DNA from: CAIXSC01 sp046349915
GTDB lineage: Bacteria > Planctomycetota > Planctomycetia > Pirellulales > Pirellulaceae
Direction of reading: 5' to 3'
Assembly: GCA_046349915.1 (NCBI GenBank)
Contig: JAXMBL010000006.1
Location: forward strand, 1-64,000
Length of the DNA: 64,000 nucleotides
The notes beneath the pieces are model-generated. The model ran no database searches. It saw nothing but the letters and a program-made list of their open reading frames with translations, and was not told the DNA's origin. The translations under genes and the position numbers were made by a program. Below are positions 13,701 through 22,780 of the stretch, piece by piece (the first letter of the stretch is position 1; each line of letters begins with the position of its first letter).

Positions 13701-15938
13701 ATGAAATCTGTGCTCGCCCGTTTGTTGACTAGCGGCCTGTTTACCTTGGGAATCCTGATACCGTGGGGTGGCTCGGCGAGCGCGGAAACGCCCGCCGCCG
13801 CTTCTCGAGGCCCCATCAGCTTCGACCTGGACGTGCAGCCGATTTTGACCGCGAAAGGTTGCAATTCAGGCCCCTGCCATGGGAAGGCTCGTGGCCAGAA
13901 CGGGTTCCAACTTTCCCTGTTCGGTTTTGACTCCGAATTCGATTACGACTCGTTGTCGAAAAACGCTCGGGGACGGCGAGTGTTCCCGGCCGCTCCTGAT
14001 CGCAGTTTGCTTTTGCAGAAGGCGATCGCGCTACTGCCCCATGGTGGCGGACAGCGGATCGACCCCAATAGTCCCGAGTACGAGACTCTGCGTCGCTGGA
14101 TCGAGACCGGACTTCCTCGCAAGGTCGAGGGCGAGCCGCAGTTGGTGAAAGTCGAAGTGACACCTAACGAGAAGTACCTGAAGCCGGACGAAACGGCTCA
14201 ACTGGCCGTGACCGCGACCTACTCGGACGGTTCGAAACGCAATGTCACTCGCCTGAGCCAGTATCAGTCGAATGAGACCGGCGTGGTCGCGGTGGATGCC
14301 GCCGGGTTAATGAAGGCGAGTCCCATTCCGGGGGAAGCGACCATCATGGCTCGGTACATGAATCTGATCGCTACCTGTAACGTCGCGATCCCCCTGCCGG
14401 GCGCGGTTCCCGAAGAAGTCTATAGTCGCCTACCTCGCCGCAATTTCATCGATGAGCACATTTGGACCAAACTCAAGACGCTGGGAATCGTCCCTGCCGA
14501 GCCGGTCGATGACGCCCGTTTCCTGCGTCGAGTTTCGCTCGACTTGATTGGCCGTCTACCAACGCCCGACGAAGTGCGTTCGTTCCTCGCCGACTCGGAC
14601 CCCAACAAGCGCGAGAAGGTGGTGGACCAATTGTTGGAACGGCCCGAGTACGCGGATCACTGGGCCGGGAAATGGGCCGATTTATTGCGTCCAAATCCTT
14701 ACCGAGTCGGCATCAAGGCGGTGCTGAATTACGACCATTGGATTCGCGACAGCTTCCGCAAGAACAAACCGTACGATCAGTTCGTCCGCGAGTTGGTGAC
14801 GGCACAGGGAAGCACCTGGAGGAACGGCGCGGCGACCATGTTCCGCGATCGGCGTGAGCCGGACGAAATTACGACCATGGTCAGCCAGTTGTTTCTCGGC
14901 ATTCGCTTGGAATGCGCCAAATGCCACCATCATCCGTTCGAGAAGTGGGGACAGGAGGACTTCTTTAGTTTCGCCGCCTACTTTGCTCGAGTGGGCCATA
15001 AAGGAACGGGACTGTCGCCGCCGATCTCGGGCGGCGAAGAGATGATCCTGACCGCGAAGTCGGGAAGCGTGAAGCATCCGCTGACCCAAGCCGTGCTTGA
15101 TCCGCGCCCATTATTCACCATCGCGAGCGTAACGGCGGCGGCGCCGACCGAGCCCGACGTCGATCCTCGCGAGTCCTTGGCGGCGTGGATGACTTCGGAC
15201 GAGAACCCGTTCTTCGCTCAGGTGATGGTGAATCGTGTTTGGGCCGATCTGATGGGGCGCGGGGTTGTTGAGCCGGTGGATGACCTGCGGGCGACAAATC
15301 CGCCGAGCAACGCACCTCTGCTCATTGCTCTCGCGGACCACTTCCGTCAACAGAAGTACGACATCAAGCAGTTGTTGCGTACGATCACGCGATCTCATGC
15401 TTATGGGTTGAGCTCGACGACAAACGAAAGGAATTCCGCGGACACTCGCAATTATTCGCGACACTATCGTACTCGGCTGCGAGCCGAGGTTTTGCTCGAT
15501 GCATTCGCGGACATCACGGGCATACCTGACAGTTTCTCGGCCATGCCGCCCGATTCGCGAGCGAATCAAATCTGGACGACTCGGATTGGGTCGATTTTCC
15601 TCGACACATTTGGTCGGCCGAATCCGAACCAGGATCCTCCCTGCGAGCGAAACGCGGATACGACGGTCACGCAGACGCTGCACCTGATGAACGCGCCTCA
15701 GTTGCACCAGAAGGTCACGAGCGATAAGGGGCGAGCGGCGGCGTTGGCGGCGAGCACGTTGACTCCGGATCAGATTGTCGAGGAACTGTATTTGCTGACT
15801 TACGGTCGGTTCCCGGACGCGGAAGAGCGGGAAATTGGGCGTCGAGTATTCGCGGAGAAGGACATCAGTCGACGTCGCGCGACCGAAGATCTCTTATGGG
15901 CGTTGTTGAATACGCCCGAATTCATGCTTAAGGACTAA
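13701..15938 (+). CDS. DUF1549/DUF1553 cytochrome-like exported protein
   Basis: This large exported protein (about 745 residues) belongs to a family abundant in planctomycetes whose function is unproven. After a signal peptide (ending GGSASA) comes a heme-like CNSGPCHG motif, then an Ig-like segment (VEVTPNEKYLKPDETAQLAVTA). DUF1549 follows, with FLRRVSLDLIGRLPTPDEV and ECAKCHHHPF (a second CxxCH), and then DUF1553 with NPFFAQVMVNRVWADLMGRGVVEP. The ATG at 13701 gives the signal peptide directly and has GAGGG eight bases upstream; upstream in-frame ATGs lack this. It is paired with the DUF1501 gene 48 bases downstream. An electron-transfer role is only implied by the CxxCH motifs. Confidence 0.88.
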   Translation: MKSVLARLLTSGLFTLGILIPWGGSASAETPAAASRGPISFDLDVQPILTAKGCNSGPCHGKARGQNGFQLSLFGFDSEFDYDSLSKNARGRRVFPAAPDRSLLLQKAIALLPHGGGQRIDPNSPEYETLRRWIETGLPRKVEGEPQLVKVEVTPNEKYLKPDETAQLAVTATYSDGSKRNVTRLSQYQSNETGVVAVDAAGLMKASPIPGEATIMARYMNLIATCNVAIPLPGAVPEEVYSRLPRRNFIDEHIWTKLKTLGIVPAEPVDDARFLRRVSLDLIGRLPTPDEVRSFLADSDPNKREKVVDQLLERPEYADHWAGKWADLLRPNPYRVGIKAVLNYDHWIRDSFRKNKPYDQFVRELVTAQGSTWRNGAATMFRDRREPDEITTMVSQLFLGIRLECAKCHHHPFEKWGQEDFFSFAAYFARVGHKGTGLSPPISGGEEMILTAKSGSVKHPLTQAVLDPRPLFTIASVTAAAPTEPDVDPRESLAAWMTSDENPFFAQVMVNRVWADLMGRGVVEPVDDLRATNPPSNAPLLIALADHFRQQKYDIKQLLRTITRSHAYGLSSTTNERNSADTRNYSRHYRTRLRAEVLLDAFADITGIPDSFSAMPPDSRANQIWTTRIGSIFLDTFGRPNPNQDPPCERNADTTVTQTLHLMNAPQLHQKVTSDKGRAAALAASTLTPDQIVEELYLLTYGRFPDAEEREIGRRVFAEKDISRRRATEDLLWALLNTPEFMLKD

Positions 15939-15986
15939 GCGGTCGGGATTGAGTGGTCACGCCCTTATCTAGGGAAGGATTCATCG

Positions 15987-17363
15987 ATGGCGAGCCGAAG
16001 GGGTCGAAACTGTGACGGAGGCACTCGTCGGGACTGCCTCAAGTTAGGACTGAGTGGATTGATCGCGGGGGGACTCGCAGGCGCCCTGCGACTGACGGCG
16101 GCCGAAACGGTTACAGAGCAAGGAGCTGGGCGACGCGCGGAGCCGGGCGCGGAGACTGGCGGTATACGTCGACGAGCGAAAGCTTGCATTCTGATTTGGA
16201 TGGACGGCGGTCCATCGCACTACGAAACATTCGATCCGAAGCCCGAAGCCCCCGCGGAGATTCGCGGCGAGTTCTCGACGATTGAAACCAAACAGGCAGG
16301 CGTGCGTTTCTCGCAGTACCTGCCGCGACTCGCGGAACTTTCCGACAAGTACGCCATCATCCGTTCGATTCGCCATGATCAGGGAAATCATGGCGCGGGC
16401 AATCACTACTTGATGACAGGCGCGCCGCCGCGGATTCCGGTGGGTTGCGGAGCGTTTGTCAGTTATCACCCGAGTCTCGGATCGGTGGCGGCTCGTGAGT
16501 GCGGCGCACCGCCTGGCTTGCCCGCGTACTTCTCGATGCCCGAAATGTCGCGATCGGGCGGCCCCAATTTCCTTGGCGCTCAGTACGCACCGTTCGTGGT
16601 TTCAGATAATCCGAACAGCGAGTCGTTTCGAGTGCGTGACGTCGCGTTGCCCAGCGGGTTGGAAGAGGGGCGATTTCAGGGACGAAAACAGCTGCGGGCG
16701 GAAGTCGATCGGTTGATCCGCTATCGCGACGAGGCGGCGGGCGACCCCGTGCTGGCGGTCGACAAGTTCTATCACCAAGGCTATCAGTTGATCACGTCGG
16801 CGGAAGCCCAACGAGCGTTCGAGATCCAGCGGGAACCCGAGTCCACTCGCGATCGCTATGGACGAACGCCACTCGGCCAGCGAGCCTTGCTGGCTCGGCG
16901 ACTGGTCGAGGCGGGCGTCCCCTTTGTCACGCTGTACGACGGCGGCTGGGACCATCACAGCGACATTTTCCCAGCATTTCGCAAGCGGATGCCAAGCTGG
17001 GACCAAACGGTCGCGGCATTGATTGCGGACTTGGACGAACGCGGTATGCTCGACTCCACAATGGTCATCGCGCTCGGCGAATTTGGCCGCACGCCGCAAG
17101 TGAACAAGCGAGGCGGTCGTGACCATTGGGCGAATGCGATGAGCGTATTGTTTGCGGGAGGCGGCACTCCGGGCGGCCAGGTCATCGGCTCGACCGACGC
17201 CAAGGGTTACGCCGCCGTCACTCGCGTGCTCTCGCCCGAGAACTTTGTGTCGTCGATCTACCGGAAGCTGGGAATCGATCCGAACAAGTATTACCGCACG
17301 CCAGAAGGCCGTCCGGTGCATCTAGTCAGCGATCCGTCGCCCATCCCGGAATTGGTGGGTTAG
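15987..17363 (+). CDS. DUF1501 exported sulfatase-like protein, copy 1
   Basis: The 458-residue protein carries a Tat-type leader (TRRDCLKLGLSGLIAGG). The alkaline-phosphatase-like DUF1501 fold shows ILIWMDGGPSHYETFDPKP near the start, SIRHDQGNHGAGNHY and GALGEFGRTP-like MVIALGEFGRTPQVN, followed by RDHWANAMSVLFAGGG. AAGGA precedes the ATG by about six bases. It lies next to its usual partner, the DUF1549/1553 gene. The family lacks an established substrate; the fold suggests a phospho- or sulfo-ester hydrolase ancestry. Confidence 0.9.
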   Translation: MASRRGRNCDGGTRRDCLKLGLSGLIAGGLAGALRLTAAETVTEQGAGRRAEPGAETGGIRRRAKACILIWMDGGPSHYETFDPKPEAPAEIRGEFSTIETKQAGVRFSQYLPRLAELSDKYAIIRSIRHDQGNHGAGNHYLMTGAPPRIPVGCGAFVSYHPSLGSVAARECGAPPGLPAYFSMPEMSRSGGPNFLGAQYAPFVVSDNPNSESFRVRDVALPSGLEEGRFQGRKQLRAEVDRLIRYRDEAAGDPVLAVDKFYHQGYQLITSAEAQRAFEIQREPESTRDRYGRTPLGQRALLARRLVEAGVPFVTLYDGGWDHHSDIFPAFRKRMPSWDQTVAALIADLDERGMLDSTMVIALGEFGRTPQVNKRGGRDHWANAMSVLFAGGGTPGGQVIGSTDAKGYAAVTRVLSPENFVSSIYRKLGIDPNKYYRTPEGRPVHLVSDPSPIPELVG

Positions 17364-17416
17364 TCCGACAAGAAGTCCCCGCAAGATTTTGATGAAGAGC
17401 CCTTGGGGTCGAAGGC

Positions 17417-19177
17417 ATGAGGTTCGTTGTGAAACTAGTTCGAGTGATTTGTCAGGGGACAGTCGTAGCCATCGTTTCGCTCGCCGCCGTGTCGTTCGCG
17501 GCGCCTCCCAAGCTAACGGCCCTTTTTCCCCCAGGAGCGGCTCGCGCACAGAAGTTGACGGTCCAGGCTACGGGTGAGTTCGCCAAGTGGCCCGTTGAAT
17601 GGAAAAGCGATAAACCGGGGCTCACTCTGACGTCGCAAGCCGACAAGAACAAGATCGAAGTGAACGTGGCCGCCGACGCCGTGCCGGGCATTTACTGGCT
17701 TCGCGCCATCGATGGCGAAGGAGCGTCATCGCCACGTCCGTTTGTCGTGGGAACGGTACGGGATATAGAAGAAGTCGAACCCAATGACACGGTCGACAAG
17801 GGCCAAGAACTTGAGTTGCCAGTCACGATCAACGGCAAGCTCGGCAAGGCGGGCGATGTCGATGGGTTCGTGGTGAAGCTGAAGGCAGGCGAGCGATTGA
17901 TTGCCGCCGTGGAGGGAAATGGCATCTTTGGATCGCCGATGGATGCCGTCTTGCAAGTGGCTCAGTTGACCGGAGGCGTGGAAGGAAGTACCGTGCCCGC
18001 GGGCGGACAGCCCGCCAGCCCGACGGTCAGCTTTCCCCGACGTGTCGAGGCATTTGTTTTGGAGCAACGCGACGACGAAACGGGGCTTGATCCGCGCATT
18101 AATTTCGTGGCGACTCGCGAAGGCCGCTACTTGGTCCGAGTCTTCGCGTTCCCTTCGGAACCGAATTCCTCGATCGCAATGTCGGGCGGCGACAACTATG
18201 TGTATCGACTCACCGTGACCACAGGTGGATACGTCGATCACACACTGCCATTGGCTCGAAGCGTCGCTACTCCTGCCAATCCACTGACGATCGTCGATGG
18301 CGGTCCCTCGCTGGGAACTCCACCGCTCGTGGCTGAGTTGACGGCGCTGGATGCCGAGGATGAGGGATTTCCGGCGGACGATCGACGGAGTACATGGGCT
18401 TTCCATCCGTCCGCTCCGGGTACTTTCGTCGTACCGTGGACCCAGCATTCCAGCGTCGCCGCGAGCGACGAATCGCTGACACCCGTTGGTCAAACGGTTA
18501 CGTTACCCGTGATCGTCAGCGGCCGTCTGATTCAAGCTCGTCAGCGAGCCACCTTCAAGTTCAATGCCTCGAAAGGACAAGCGATTCGACTGAAGGCGGA
18601 CGCACGGTCTTTCGGCTCGGCGCTCGATCCATACATTCAGGTGCGCGACAGCATGGGTAAGGTCTTGGCCGAAGTGGATGACGCGAACAACCAACGAGAT
18701 GCGTTGCTGAATTTCATGCCGCCCGCGGATGGCGTCTACGAGGCGGTGATTCGCGACGTCCATCTCCAAGGCAGTTACCGTCACGCGTATCGACTGACCA
18801 TCGTGCCTGTGACGCCGGACTTTGCCCTCACGGTCGCCGCCGACGCCTTTTCACTCACCGCGGGAAAACCACTCGAGATCCCGGTGACCATCGATCGTCG
18901 CGATGGTTTTGCGGAAGCGCTGGATGTACAAGTGGTGGGATTGCCAACCGGAGTGACTCAAACGCCGGCCAAATCCGAGCCCAAGGGGGACACGGCTAAG
19001 ACGGTAAAGATCACTCTGACCGCCGACCCAGCGATGCTGAATGGCGTTGTTCACGGCGTCGTGCGAATTGTCGGCGTGTCGACGGGCGCCAATGCCCTGA
19101 AGCATCGAGCCACGTTTACGGTCGCGGGCTCGCCTTCGCCCCAGCACGACGTATGGCTCACGGTAATCAAGCCGTAA
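17417..19177 (+). CDS. Exported PPC-domain (pre-peptidase C-terminal-like) protein
   Basis: The 586 residues begin with a signal peptide (VVAIVSLAAVSFA|APPKL). Beta-rich domains follow: a first Ig-like unit (KLTALFPPGAARAQKLTVQA), then PPC-like segments with the hallmark EEVEPNDTVDKGQELELP...GKAGDVDGFVVKLKAGERL and a second one around ATFKFNASKGQAIRLKADA...YIQVRDSMGKVLAEVDD. No catalytic domain is seen. It follows DUF1501 by 53 bases in the same direction, a common planctomycete trio (DUF1549, DUF1501, PPC). A role in binding or display at the cell surface is inference. Confidence 0.85.
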   Translation: MRFVVKLVRVICQGTVVAIVSLAAVSFAAPPKLTALFPPGAARAQKLTVQATGEFAKWPVEWKSDKPGLTLTSQADKNKIEVNVAADAVPGIYWLRAIDGEGASSPRPFVVGTVRDIEEVEPNDTVDKGQELELPVTINGKLGKAGDVDGFVVKLKAGERLIAAVEGNGIFGSPMDAVLQVAQLTGGVEGSTVPAGGQPASPTVSFPRRVEAFVLEQRDDETGLDPRINFVATREGRYLVRVFAFPSEPNSSIAMSGGDNYVYRLTVTTGGYVDHTLPLARSVATPANPLTIVDGGPSLGTPPLVAELTALDAEDEGFPADDRRSTWAFHPSAPGTFVVPWTQHSSVAASDESLTPVGQTVTLPVIVSGRLIQARQRATFKFNASKGQAIRLKADARSFGSALDPYIQVRDSMGKVLAEVDDANNQRDALLNFMPPADGVYEAVIRDVHLQGSYRHAYRLTIVPVTPDFALTVAADAFSLTAGKPLEIPVTIDRRDGFAEALDVQVVGLPTGVTQTPAKSEPKGDTAKTVKITLTADPAMLNGVVHGVVRIVGVSTGANALKHRATFTVAGSPSPQHDVWLTVIKP

Positions 19178-19195
19178 GGCGTAAAGCACGGCAGC

Positions 19196-19921
19196 TCACG
19201 CGGCAGCTCGCTCGGTCATCGCGAACTCACAGCCGAGGCGAGCGAGCCAAGTGGCGTGGAGACTGGCGTTCTTGTGATACGAGTTGCCTAGCAAAGTGGT
19301 ACGACGACCGAGAATGAGACCGCAGATGGCGAAGTGCAAGCGATCGGTCACGATGTGCTGGTACTGAGCGGCCAGCTCGAGATACTCGATCGGATCGCGA
19401 CACATGCGAACGGGGTCTTTCAGTCGCCACCGAAACCAGCGTCGTCGAGCGGCTTCGCAATCGCGCCGCAAGAAGACACCGCGAGCTCGAGTGGGTCGAG
19501 TGCTGGTCTGGTAGTCGAGTCCGAGTGCGAGATCGGGAGCAAGTATTCCCTGAGGATGCAGTTCTTGGCTAGCTCGTTCACGCACGAAGACTCGGTGGAA
19601 AGGTCGATCTTCGCGAGTGGTGAATGACTGAGGGAAAACGATCACGGGCAGCCCGGTGGCGAGACAGCGAGTGCGCAGATCCCAGTTGCACATGTACAAC
19701 GAGCCCATATTGCCGCCGCCGCCCCACACCAGGACATCGACATCGGTCGCGTCCTCGGGGGTGACATTGCGCCAACGCACGCCAAACCGCTGAAACAGCT
19801 GTTGGGTGGCGAGCAGGATCAGACGGTCTCCCACGTTTCCAATCGGCTCGACAAAACCGACTCGCCGCCCGACCAGCGGCTCGAAGACGGCGGCAAATTC
19901 GGAATCGGGCAAGAGCGGCAT
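19196..19921 (-). CDS. Polysaccharide pyruvyl transferase family protein
   Basis: The 241 residues resemble the polysaccharide pyruvyl transferase/WcaK family, which adds pyruvate ketals or related groups to surface glycans. Supporting segments are RRVGFVEPIGNVGDRLILLATQQLF, VLVWGGGGNMG, LPVIVFPQSFT, VFLRRD and the C-terminal VTDRLHFAICGLILGRRTTLLGNSYHKNAS (donor-site-like H and N). AAGGAG lies seven bases upstream of the ATG. It follows the glycosyltransferase by 12 bases, so the two form an operon. The protein is shorter than many family members (about 300 or more). Confidence 0.82.
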   Translation of the reverse strand: MPLLPDSEFAAVFEPLVGRRVGFVEPIGNVGDRLILLATQQLFQRFGVRWRNVTPEDATDVDVLVWGGGGNMGSLYMCNWDLRTRCLATGLPVIVFPQSFTTREDRPFHRVFVRERASQELHPQGILAPDLALGLDYQTSTRPTRARGVFLRRDCEAARRRWFRWRLKDPVRMCRDPIEYLELAAQYQHIVTDRLHFAICGLILGRRTTLLGNSYHKNASLHATWLARLGCEFAMTERAAA

Positions 19922-19933
19922 GGGCCGATCTCC

Positions 19934-20971
19934 TTAGGCCACGTGTCGCTTGGTTTTCGAGTTCGCGGAGTCTCGACAGGGGAAACGCGTGACGACGGTG
20001 GGCTCGCGGTACATCGGCAGTACTTCGCGAGGAGATCCATCGTTCACTTCCAGCGACTTCAGCCCCAACCGGCATACGGTGGGGCGATCCTCGAACAGTT
20101 TCTTGACATTCGCGCCATCCTTCCAGCGAGCAGGCGCGGTGACGTCGATTGGATGCCAGACATGAAAGGTACGCGTGCGATGGAGTACGCTACGGATTGA
20201 CAAACCGACTCGACGCAGTCGTCGCGCCAGATCATCGTCCTCGCACCCCCAACCAATGAACTCTTCGTCGTACCCGTTCACTCGTTCGTAATCGCTGCGC
20301 CAGATGCCGACATTGTTGCCAATCAGCGTGGGCTTGCGGGGATGGTGAATCCAGCGATGCCAGAGGACGGAGCGGTGACGCCTTCGCAGCCGTTTCCGCT
20401 CTTCGGGCGATTCCCAGGCCAGATAGTCGCCGCGAGCGACCGCTTCCAGCGTAACTCGTCTTGAGATCTCTTCATCAAGCCGACTGTAGTCGCCCGCCAT
20501 TACGCAACCCGTCTTACGCAATTCGAGATGAATGGCCACGTGATCGGGCGGTAAAACACAGTCGCCGTCCAGGAACAGCAAGTAGGGCGCCGAGCTGGCT
20601 CGCACGCCATCGTTGCGGCATCTCGCCAACTGAAAGCCCGCGTGACGATGCGTGGTGAGCACAACGGGGAGATTCGTCCCGCTCGCGAACTCGGCCACCA
20701 CATCGAGCGTCTCGCGGTTCGAACCGTCGTCCGTGACGACAACTTCAGGCGCCGAGCGTAGATTCCGTTGCAGTCCAATCGAGGCCAAGCAGAGACGCAA
20801 GTGGTGTGGTTTGTTGTAAGACGAGACGAGCAGTGAGATTTCGGGAGGTGCGTGACTCGCCGCTTCTCTACTTTCATCACCTGAACCGTCAAACTCGGGT
20901 CGAAAGATCCGAAACGCTGGCTTAGGACCAGGCTCGAAACTCGAACCATACGAACGAGGCGACGATGACAT
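19934..20971 (-). CDS. GT2 glycosyltransferase with galactosyltransferase-like C-terminus
   Basis: The 345-residue protein has a GT-A fold: ISLLVSSYNKPHHLRLCLASI, VVTDDGSNRETLDVV and LLFLDGDCVLPPDH (DxD-like metal site) in the N-terminal half. It then has NNVGIWRSDYERVNGYDEEFIGWGCEDDDLARRL, the Glyco_transf_7C-type acceptor region also found in chondroitin-synthase-like enzymes. There is no membrane segment. GGGGAA lies six bases before the ATG. With the adjacent pyruvyl-transferase-like gene it probably modifies an exported polysaccharide; sugar specificity cannot be read from sequence. Confidence 0.88.
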   Translation of the reverse strand: MSSSPRSYGSSFEPGPKPAFRIFRPEFDGSGDESREAASHAPPEISLLVSSYNKPHHLRLCLASIGLQRNLRSAPEVVVTDDGSNRETLDVVAEFASGTNLPVVLTTHRHAGFQLARCRNDGVRASSAPYLLFLDGDCVLPPDHVAIHLELRKTGCVMAGDYSRLDEEISRRVTLEAVARGDYLAWESPEERKRLRRRHRSVLWHRWIHHPRKPTLIGNNVGIWRSDYERVNGYDEEFIGWGCEDDDLARRLRRVGLSIRSVLHRTRTFHVWHPIDVTAPARWKDGANVKKLFEDRPTVCRLGLKSLEVNDGSPREVLPMYREPTVVTRFPCRDSANSKTKRHVA

Positions 20972-21241
20972 TCAAGGTTCCCCGACTCGTTAGCGACCTT
21001 ACCAATTACTCATGTGGTATCGGAAGTACGAGTCGTGGCACTTCATCTTGCGTAGCGCGAGAACCTTCGAATAGGCCGTGCGATAACTAGCCGTTGCCAA
21101 GCCGGACGAGAGGATGGGAAAGCTGAAGCGAGCTTAACGCCACTCCAATGTAAAAAACCAATGATTCGTGGAAACCCACTCGAAAAACCATTGCCTGCCA
21201 CCGTGACAGCGGTCACCGAGTTTACCCACTATCTGGCAGAG

Positions 21242-22729
21242 TCAAGCGATCAGTTTCTGAACAACCTGGCCCGCGACATCGGTCAGTCGCATGTCGCGTC
21301 CCTGAAAGCGAAACGTGAGTTTCAAATGGTCTAGACCTAGCAGGTGTAGCAGTGTGGCATGCAAGTCATGGACATGCACCGCATCTTCGACCGTGTAGTA
21401 CCCCAGCTCGTCGGTCTTTCCCAACGTCATCCCTGCTTTCAGCCCACCACCCGCCATCCACATCGTAAAGGCCTCGATGTGATGATCACGACCCTTCAAA
21501 TCACGAGGTTCGCCTTGCGGCGTGCGGCCAAACTCGCCGCCCCAAACCACGATCGTATCGTTCAGCATCCCTAACCGCTTCAGATCTTGGACGAGTGCCG
21601 CGGCGCCTTGATCGGTCTCCAAGCAGATTTTGTCAAGCGACTCGCCAAGCTCGGTGCCTTTATTGCCGTGATGATCCCAGTCGGTGTGGAAGAGTTGGAC
21701 GAAACGCACGCCGCGCTGCACGAGTCGCCTGGCGAGCAGACAGTTGTAGGCAAACGAAGGCTTCCCTGGCTCGATGCCATACAGTTTGAGCGTCTCCTGG
21801 CTTTCACCCGCAATGTCCATCAGTTCGGGAGCGCTCGACTGCATTCGAAACGCCATTTCATACGATGCGATGCGAGTGGCGATTTCGGGATCGCCGGTGG
21901 CTTCCAGTCGCAGACGATTGAAGTCGTTGACCGCCCCGATGAATTCGCGTTGGCGTTCCGACGAAATGCCGTTGGGATTTTCCAGATCAAGAATCGGCGC
22001 ACCCGCGGTGCGGAACGGGACGCCTTGATAGGTTGTGGGGAGAAAGCCGCTGCCCCAATTCGGCGCACCTCCGCGGGGGCCGCGCGGTCCCGACTGCAAC
22101 ACGACGAAACCTGGCAAGTTCTTCGACTCGCTGCCAATTCCGTACGTCAACCAACTGCCAAAGCTTGGGCGACCAAACATGGGCGAGCCGGTATTCATCA
22201 GGAATTTGGCCGGTCCATGATTGAAGACATCGGTCTTCATCGAACGCACGATCGTGATGTCATCGACAATCTTAGCCAGATGCGGCAAGCAATCGGACAC
22301 TTCGGCGCCACTCTGCCCACGAGGAGCAAATTTGCGTTCGATGCCCAACAGCTTCGCGTCCCGCTTGATGAACGCAAATCGCTTGTTCGCCACGTACGAT
22401 TCGGGAATCACCTGCCCATTCAGTTCGTTCAACTTGGGCTTCGGGTCGAACAGCTCGAGCTGGCTCGGCCCACCCGCCATGAACAAGAAGATCACATTCT
22501 TGGCTTTGGGAGTGAAGTGAGTTGGCAGAACCGCCAGCGGGTCCGTTCGTCGCTCGGGCGCTCGCAAGGGATCGACCGGAGTGGAAGGCGTCGCCGCCGA
22601 GGCGTGCGATTGCTCCAGCAACGATCCCAACGCAATCGCCCCCAATCCCACTCGACAATCTTGCAGGAAGTGTCGGCGAGTGGACTCGAGAGGGTCGCTG
22701 GACATTTCGCGAATTCGTTCGCTTTGCAT
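21242..22729 (-). CDS. DUF1501 exported sulfatase-like protein, copy 2
   Basis: The 495-residue protein has a Tat-like leader (TRRHFLQDCRVGLGAIALGS) and the DUF1501 fold: NVIFLFMAGGPSQLELFDPKP, TIVRSMKTDVFNHGPAKFLMNTG, GVRFVQLFHTDWDHHGNKG, IVVWGGEFGRTPQGE and GRDHHIEAFTMWMAGGG. GGAGG lies eight bases before the first ATG; a second ATG eight codons later is possible. It follows the 901-residue DUF1549/1553 gene by 51 bases, forming the usual pair. The 270 bases downstream toward the glycosyltransferase show nothing notable. Confidence 0.9.
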   Translation of the reverse strand: MQSERIREMSSDPLESTRRHFLQDCRVGLGAIALGSLLEQSHASAATPSTPVDPLRAPERRTDPLAVLPTHFTPKAKNVIFLFMAGGPSQLELFDPKPKLNELNGQVIPESYVANKRFAFIKRDAKLLGIERKFAPRGQSGAEVSDCLPHLAKIVDDITIVRSMKTDVFNHGPAKFLMNTGSPMFGRPSFGSWLTYGIGSESKNLPGFVVLQSGPRGPRGGAPNWGSGFLPTTYQGVPFRTAGAPILDLENPNGISSERQREFIGAVNDFNRLRLEATGDPEIATRIASYEMAFRMQSSAPELMDIAGESQETLKLYGIEPGKPSFAYNCLLARRLVQRGVRFVQLFHTDWDHHGNKGTELGESLDKICLETDQGAAALVQDLKRLGMLNDTIVVWGGEFGRTPQGEPRDLKGRDHHIEAFTMWMAGGGLKAGMTLGKTDELGYYTVEDAVHVHDLHATLLHLLGLDHLKLTFRFQGRDMRLTDVAGQVVQKLIA

Positions 22730-22780
22730 GGCACGGGCCTCCGTCTTTTCAGTCCGCTGGCGACTTTGCGACCAGCCTCT